A stretch of DNA of 11,710 nt, taken from NCBI GenBank assembly GCA_913052515.1, contig CAJXFJ010000018.1, positions 1 through 11,710 on the forward strand. The letters are read 5' to 3'. Positions 8,027-11,710 of this stretch are shown piece after piece. The translations under genes and the position numbers were made by a program. This DNA is from an uncultured Flavobacteriales bacterium (GTDB lineage: Bacteria > Bacteroidota > Bacteroidia > Flavobacteriales > Vicingaceae). The notes under the pieces are model-generated. The model did not search any database. It saw nothing but the letters and a program-made list of their open reading frames with translations, and was not told the origin of the DNA. Position 1 is the first letter of the stretch; the number at the start of each line of letters is the position of its first letter.

Positions 8027-8039
8027 GAATTTAAAAGAA

Positions 8040-8858
8040 TTAGGAAAAGGTTAAGGATTTAACAATGGTAAATACTTTAGCGAATACAAATCCAATGGTA
8101 ACTCCAAATAAACCACCAATTATCATGGCTAAAATAGTCACCAGGATGGTTTTTATAATCGCTTTAAAAACAGACTCATTAAAAAACTTTGCATATACCC
8201 AAGCTATAGCAACTATTGTAATGATGAAAGAAATAGTTCCATGCCAAAAAAGTCCATTTGGTAATAAAACAATAAAAATAAAAGGCCATGCTACTGCTAG
8301 TGAAAATCCATAGGCATAACAGTTTAGAATTAAGTGCTCTGTATAATTCTTCTTAAATCTTTTGTAAATTATTTGAGTACCTAAAGCATAAAATGGAATG
8401 GAAACTAGCATGATTAAAGTAAAGTACTTCTTTATCTGTTCTACTAGATTCTCTAACTTTTCTACCTCAATTTCAGACTTACCAGGCATAAATTGGCTAA
8501 GCTCTTGGGTTTCAAAAGCACCGGATGAAATGGTAATTATGGCTGAGATTGTTGCTACGATAAAAGCAAAACGAAATGGGTGAACATATCTTACTGTGGC
8601 TTTATTTAAATAGTCGTTTATAACGAGACCGGGTCTAAGCAATAATTGCCAAATGGTATAAAAAAACCCTTTTTCAAGATTTAAAATCTGTCCCAGTATC
8701 CAATTAACTGATTCCTTTATCGTAAATCGACCATCCATATATTTTTGTCCACAACGCGGACAAAAATAGCCGTCGTAAATAAATTGACAGTTCTGGCATT
8801 CCCGATCTGGTAGGTCTTTTAACTGTTCTAACTCATTTTGCGAAGGTGTAACCGACAT
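8040..8858 (-). CDS. DUF3667 family zinc-ribbon membrane protein
   Basis: Integral membrane protein of unknown function, 272 residues. The N-terminus has a small zinc ribbon with paired cysteines C21-x2-C24 and C33-x2-C36 (CQNCQFIYDGYFCPRCGQKY). It is followed by the DUF3667 core FYTIWQLLLRPGLVINDYL and RYVHPFRFAF (about 65-100), where a pre-membrane amphipathic stretch leads into the first transmembrane helix (FAFIVATISAIITI). Further hydrophobic segments lie near residues 146-160, 180-200, 207-220 and 234-262, giving about five spans. The zinc ribbon is probably cytoplasmic. Proteins with this architecture are widespread in Bacteroidota and have no established role. It is the first gene of the minus-strand run, directly after the divergent promoter region. 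Whether it works with the glycosyltransferase/methyltransferase genes is open. Confidence 0.87.
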   Translation of the reverse strand: MSVTPSQNELEQLKDLPDRECQNCQFIYDGYFCPRCGQKYMDGRFTIKESVNWILGQILNLEKGFFYTIWQLLLRPGLVINDYLNKATVRYVHPFRFAFIVATISAIITISSGAFETQELSQFMPGKSEIEVEKLENLVEQIKKYFTLIMLVSIPFYALGTQIIYKRFKKNYTEHLILNCYAYGFSLAVAWPFIFIVLLPNGLFWHGTISFIITIVAIAWVYAKFFNESVFKAIIKTILVTILAMIIGGLFGVTIGFVFAKVFTIVKSLTFS

Positions 8859-8979
8859 AGCAGCAAATAAACGAATTTTGAGTTAAAGGTTTCTTTCTAA
8901 AAGTCTTAGATTTTCCAATGAAGAATCTTGAAAATCCAAATGAGAAACTTAAAAAGAAAGAAGACAATTTATATATTCT
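8859..8979. promoter_or_regulatory. Divergent intergenic region with presumed promoters and nested inverted repeats
   Basis: These 121 nt separate two divergently oriented genes, so promoters for both the DUF3667-led unit and the DNA glycosylase are expected here. I could not find a clear match to the Bacteroidota consensus (TTTG near -33 and TAnnTTTG near -7) at proper spacing on either strand; TAGATTTT at 8907-8914 is the nearest plus-strand -7 candidate. Two nested inverted repeats are present: TTCTTTCT (8891-8898) with AGAAAGAA (8955-8962), and GATTTTC (8909-8915) with GAAAATC (8930-8936). They could be an operator or a leader structure, but AT-rich composition makes chance repeats likely. 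Confidence 0.35.
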
Positions 8980-9597
8980 ATGAGTAGACTTTCAACAGCA
9001 TACTATTTGAACCCCGATGTAGTTGAATTAGCAAAGGATTTACTGGGAAAAGTTCTTTGTACAAACATTGAAGGAATATATAGTAGTGGAATTATTTGCG
9101 AAACAGAAGCCTATGAAGGAATTACTGATAAAGCTTCACATGCTTATGGTGGCAGAAGAACTCAGCGAACTGAAACACTCTATTCAAAAGGTGGAATTAG
9201 CTATGTTTATTTATGTTATGGCATTCATCATTTATTTAATGTTGTTAGCAATGTTCAAAACATTCCACATGCGGTACTAATTCGAGGCATTGTTCCTTTA
9301 GATGGAAAAGAACATATTTTAGTCCGTAGAAAATCAAAGAAGTTTCAAAAAAACAGCTGTATTGGTCCGGGTAAAGTAAGTCAAGCACTTGGCATTACCA
9401 CACAGCAAAATGGACTATCTCTTCAAGATGATAAAATCTGGTTAGAAGATCGAAATATAATTCCTTCCACGAATAAGATAATATCCTCTAAAAGAATAGG
9501 CATTGATTATGCCCAAGAAGATGCAGACCTGTTATATCGCTTTGAATGCTTTGATTTTCAAGCAAAAAAAAATAATTTTCAAATCACTGATAATTGA
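8980..9597 (+). CDS. DNA-3-methyladenine glycosylase (AAG/MPG family)
   Basis: Base-excision repair enzyme that cuts the glycosidic bond of alkylated or deaminated purines (3-methyladenine, 7-methylguanine, hypoxanthine), leaving an abasic site. At 205 residues it has the usual bacterial length. By alignment to human AAG, the catalytic Glu125 corresponds to E43 in ETEAYEG, the base-stacking Tyr127 to Y45, His136 to H54 (SHAYGGRR) and Asn169 to N87 (HLFNVVS). Other family blocks are YVYLCYGIHH (75-84), AVLIRGIVP (98-106), GPGKVSQALGI (129-139) and RIGIDYA near the C-terminus. All catalytic positions are intact, so it should be active. It has its own upstream region and is followed after 55 nt by the arginine decarboxylase gene; whether the two are co-transcribed is unclear. 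A purine-rich AAAAAGAAAGAAG tract lies about 17-30 nt upstream of the ATG. Confidence 0.94.
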   Translation: MSRLSTAYYLNPDVVELAKDLLGKVLCTNIEGIYSSGIICETEAYEGITDKASHAYGGRRTQRTETLYSKGGISYVYLCYGIHHLFNVVSNVQNIPHAVLIRGIVPLDGKEHILVRRKSKKFQKNSCIGPGKVSQALGITTQQNGLSLQDDKIWLEDRNIIPSTNKIISSKRIGIDYAQEDADLLYRFECFDFQAKKNNFQITDN

Positions 9598-9652
9598 AAT
9601 ACAAATCAATTCCTTACTTAATTTTAACCCTTTTCTATTTGAGTTTTAAAGC

Positions 9653-11059
9653 ATGAAAAACACCTACTTTGATCTTATTGATCAGACTTATTATTTTCCA
9701 CAAGAAGGCTTTGATTTAAAGAATGATAGCTTAACATTTCATGGTATTTCATTAAAGCATTTAATTGAGAAATACGGCACTCCTTTTCGATTTATTTATT
9801 TACCTAAAATTGGTGACCAAATCAAAAAGGCAAAAAACCTTTTTAATAGAGCCATTAAGCAGCACGGTTACAAGGGAAAGTATCATTATTGCTATTGTAC
9901 AAAATGCAATCACTTTTCGCATGTGGTATCTGAGGCACTGAAGCATGATGTCAATTTAGAAACTTCATCATCCTTTGATATTGATTTGATTTTAAACCTT
10001 TGGAAAGAAGGAAAAATTGATCAGCAGAGAACCATTGTGAATAATGGGTACAAAACAGATGAATACCTTCAGAAGATTGTATATCTCATTGAAGCAGGCT
10101 TTGAAAACGTGATTTTAGTCTTGGACAGTATTTCGGAACTTAAAAGAGTAAAAAAATTAAAGTGTAGTAAGAAGATTAAAATTGGGATGAGAATGGCCAT
10201 TAATGAAGAGCCGCAATCATCCTATTATACTTCTCGATTAGGTATTCGTTCAAACGAAATGCTAAAGTTCTTCCGAAAAGAAGTCAAAAACAATGAAATT
10301 GTTGAACTAAAGATGCTTCACTTTTTTGTTGATTCAGGGATTAAAGACAGTCTTTATTATTGGGGAGAATTTAAACGAGCTTTAAAACTATACTCTGAAC
10401 TAAAAAAGGAATGTGATACCTTGGATTCCTTTAATCTAGGCGGTGGTTTACCCATTAGAAATAACTTAGGTTTTGATTACGATTACAATTACATGATTAA
10501 TGAAATTGTAAAGAACATCAAGGAAGGTTGTGCCGAAGATAATATTCCTGAACCTGATATTTATACCGAATTTGGAAAGTATACCGTTGGTGAAAGTGGT
10601 GCCATTATTTTTAAAGTATTGGAATACAAAAAGCAGAACGATACCGAAAATTGGTACATCGTAGATAATAGTTTAATGAACACCATTCCTGATGCTTGGA
10701 GTATTCATGAAAAATTCATTTTACTGCCAGTTAATAAGTGGGACAAAGAGTACCAACGAGTAAACATAGGTGGCATTAGTTGTGACCATTCGGATTACTA
10801 CAATTCAGAAGATCTCAATCAAGAAGTACTACTACCAAAACACGAAGGTTCTGAATCAGAACCCTTGTATTTGGGTTTTTTCCACACAGGTGCCTACCAA
10901 GATGCTATTAGTGGATATGGAGGCATAAAACATTGCTTGATTCCTTCACCAAAGCACATTATTCTTGATCGTGATGAACAAGGAAACATAGTAGATTATG
11001 TATATCGTAATGAACAGTCGGCACAAGAGATGTTTAAACTTTTAGGTTACCAATCATGA
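9653..11059 (+). CDS. speA: Arginine decarboxylase, short fold-III PLP type
   Basis: Predicted PLP enzyme converting arginine to agmatine and CO2, first step of the agmatine route to putrescine. At 468 residues it is shorter than E. coli SpeA (about 650) and matches the Bacteroidota-type enzyme. The PLP lysine is probably K84 in YHYCYCTKCNHFSH, at the end of the first barrel strand. Others are LETSSSFDID (102-111), the barrel segment LHFFVDSGI with H223, GGGLP (263-267) for PLP phosphate, EFGKYTVGESG (306-316) in place of the usual EPGR block, and SCDHSDYY (376-383) with C377-D378 matching the catalytic Cys-Asp of fold-III decarboxylases. The arginine assignment rests on family resemblance plus the downstream agmatinase; ornithine, lysine or carboxynorspermidine decarboxylase are weaker alternatives. 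Its TGA overlaps the agmatinase ATG in an ATGA. Confidence 0.9.
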   Translation: MKNTYFDLIDQTYYFPQEGFDLKNDSLTFHGISLKHLIEKYGTPFRFIYLPKIGDQIKKAKNLFNRAIKQHGYKGKYHYCYCTKCNHFSHVVSEALKHDVNLETSSSFDIDLILNLWKEGKIDQQRTIVNNGYKTDEYLQKIVYLIEAGFENVILVLDSISELKRVKKLKCSKKIKIGMRMAINEEPQSSYYTSRLGIRSNEMLKFFRKEVKNNEIVELKMLHFFVDSGIKDSLYYWGEFKRALKLYSELKKECDTLDSFNLGGGLPIRNNLGFDYDYNYMINEIVKNIKEGCAEDNIPEPDIYTEFGKYTVGESGAIIFKVLEYKKQNDTENWYIVDNSLMNTIPDAWSIHEKFILLPVNKWDKEYQRVNIGGISCDHSDYYNSEDLNQEVLLPKHEGSESEPLYLGFFHTGAYQDAISGYGGIKHCLIPSPKHIILDRDEQGNIVDYVYRNEQSAQEMFKLLGYQS

Positions 11060-11710
11060 AAATTTACGCAGGCATAGAAGGTGAATTTACAACCAAAGAA
11101 AACGCTTCTATTTGGTTGCAATCTATTCCTTATGACGGTACTAGTACTTGGGGGAAAGGTGCTGACAATGGTTTTGAAGCATTTTTAGATGCTTCTGAAA
11201 ACATGGAAATCTATGATATTGAAACAGATTCAGAAGTATACCGAAGAGGTGTTCATATTTTAGACCCCATACTTGAAGATAAAAGTGCTGAAGCGGTGTT
11301 TAATAAGGTTTATTCCGCAGTAAAAGAACAATTACAAAGCGGTAAATTTTTAACCTTTTTTGGAGGTGAACATTCTATAAGTATTGGGATAATAAAAGCC
11401 TTTTACGAAAAGTATAAGAATCTAAGTGTTCTTCAATTGGACGCTCATGCGGACTTACGTCCCTCCTATTTGGGAACACCATACAATCATGCTTGTGCTC
11501 TGCACGATGCAAGTAAAAATACCAATCTTGTACAGGTCGGTATTCGAAGTATGGATCAAGTAGAAATGCCGTTTTTAAATAAAGAACAATGCTATTTTGC
11601 AGAAAATATATTTGGTCAAAAAGAATGGATGCAGAAAAGCTTGGATCAACTTGGTGAGGATGTTTACTTAACCATAGACTTGGATGCTTTTGACCCTTCT
11701 ATAATGCCAG
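11056..11710 (+). CDS. speB: Agmatinase (ureohydrolase family), N-terminal part; 3' end beyond window
   Basis: Binuclear-manganese ureohydrolase that splits agmatine into putrescine and urea. I translated 218 residues from ATG 11056; the frame is still open at the window edge, and a complete protein of about 280-300 residues is expected. Manganese-site motifs visible in order are FFGGEHSISIG (residues about 101-111), LQLDAHADLR (about 128-137), YNHACALH (about 144-151, where HAC is the specificity block) and LTIDLDAFDPSIMP (about 205-218). The arginase family also includes arginase and formimidoylglutamase, but a 4 nt ATGA overlap with the arginine decarboxylase gene makes agmatine the likely substrate. 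Translation is probably coupled to the upstream gene. No truncation or frameshift is seen in the visible portion. Confidence 0.93.
   Translation, partial: MKIYAGIEGEFTTKENASIWLQSIPYDGTSTWGKGADNGFEAFLDASENMEIYDIETDSEVYRRGVHILDPILEDKSAEAVFNKVYSAVKEQLQSGKFLTFFGGEHSISIGIIKAFYEKYKNLSVLQLDAHADLRPSYLGTPYNHACALHDASKNTNLVQVGIRSMDQVEMPFLNKEQCYFAENIFGQKEWMQKSLDQLGEDVYLTIDLDAFDPSIMP

Noticed and set aside
8980..11710. A defence or mobile-element system around the DNA glycosylase
   Set aside because: The neighbours are polyamine enzymes with intact housekeeping motifs, and no nuclease, integrase, repeat array or toxin gene is present.

Overview
The window looks like an ordinary, gene-dense stretch of chromosome from a Bacteroidota bacterium, most likely Cytophagales (Marivirga/Flammeovirga-like). 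This rests on the AT-rich coding, the lack of strong Shine-Dalgarno sites, and several genes of types common in that phylum: a BatA-type membrane protein beside a dihydroorotase-like gene, a DUF3667 zinc-ribbon membrane protein, and a short arginine decarboxylase with a YCYCTK active-site segment. No RNA gene, insertion sequence, CRISPR array, phage gene or attachment site was seen. The genus is a guess.

Layout. (1) Positions 1-1920, plus strand: the 3' end of a large membrane-anchored BatA-like protein, then a dihydroorotase-family protein 4 nt downstream whose metal site looks eroded. (2) Positions 1925-8858, minus strand: seven closely packed genes, transcribed from 8858 down to 1925. In order they are a DUF3667 membrane protein, a class I SAM methyltransferase, two GT-B glycosyltransferases, aminomethyltransferase GcvT, a ComB-type 2-phosphosulfolactate phosphatase, and a secreted P1-nuclease/phospholipase C-like zinc hydrolase. 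Gaps are 2-13 nt or a short overlap, except 54 nt between the two glycosyltransferases. The unit meets the dihydroorotase-like gene tail to tail with 4 nt between stops. (3) Positions 8859-8979: a divergent promoter region. (4) Positions 8980-11710, plus strand: an alkyladenine DNA glycosylase, then an arginine decarboxylase overlapping by 4 nt (ATGA) an agmatinase that runs off the window.

How the genes work together. The clearest pathway is arginine to agmatine to putrescine, encoded by the coupled decarboxylase/agmatinase pair. The methyltransferase and two glycosyltransferases suggest a small surface-glycan or glycolipid module. GcvT (one-carbon metabolism) and ComB (sulfonate metabolism) sit downstream in the same run. 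The zinc hydrolase is exported, probably to the periplasm. The DNA glycosylase is a stand-alone base-excision repair enzyme.

Points worth a second look are the dihydroorotase homologue with lost metal ligands, the ComB gene with a TTG start in an organism group known for sulfonolipids, and the mixed seven-gene minus-strand unit. I found no convincing new defence or mobile system.
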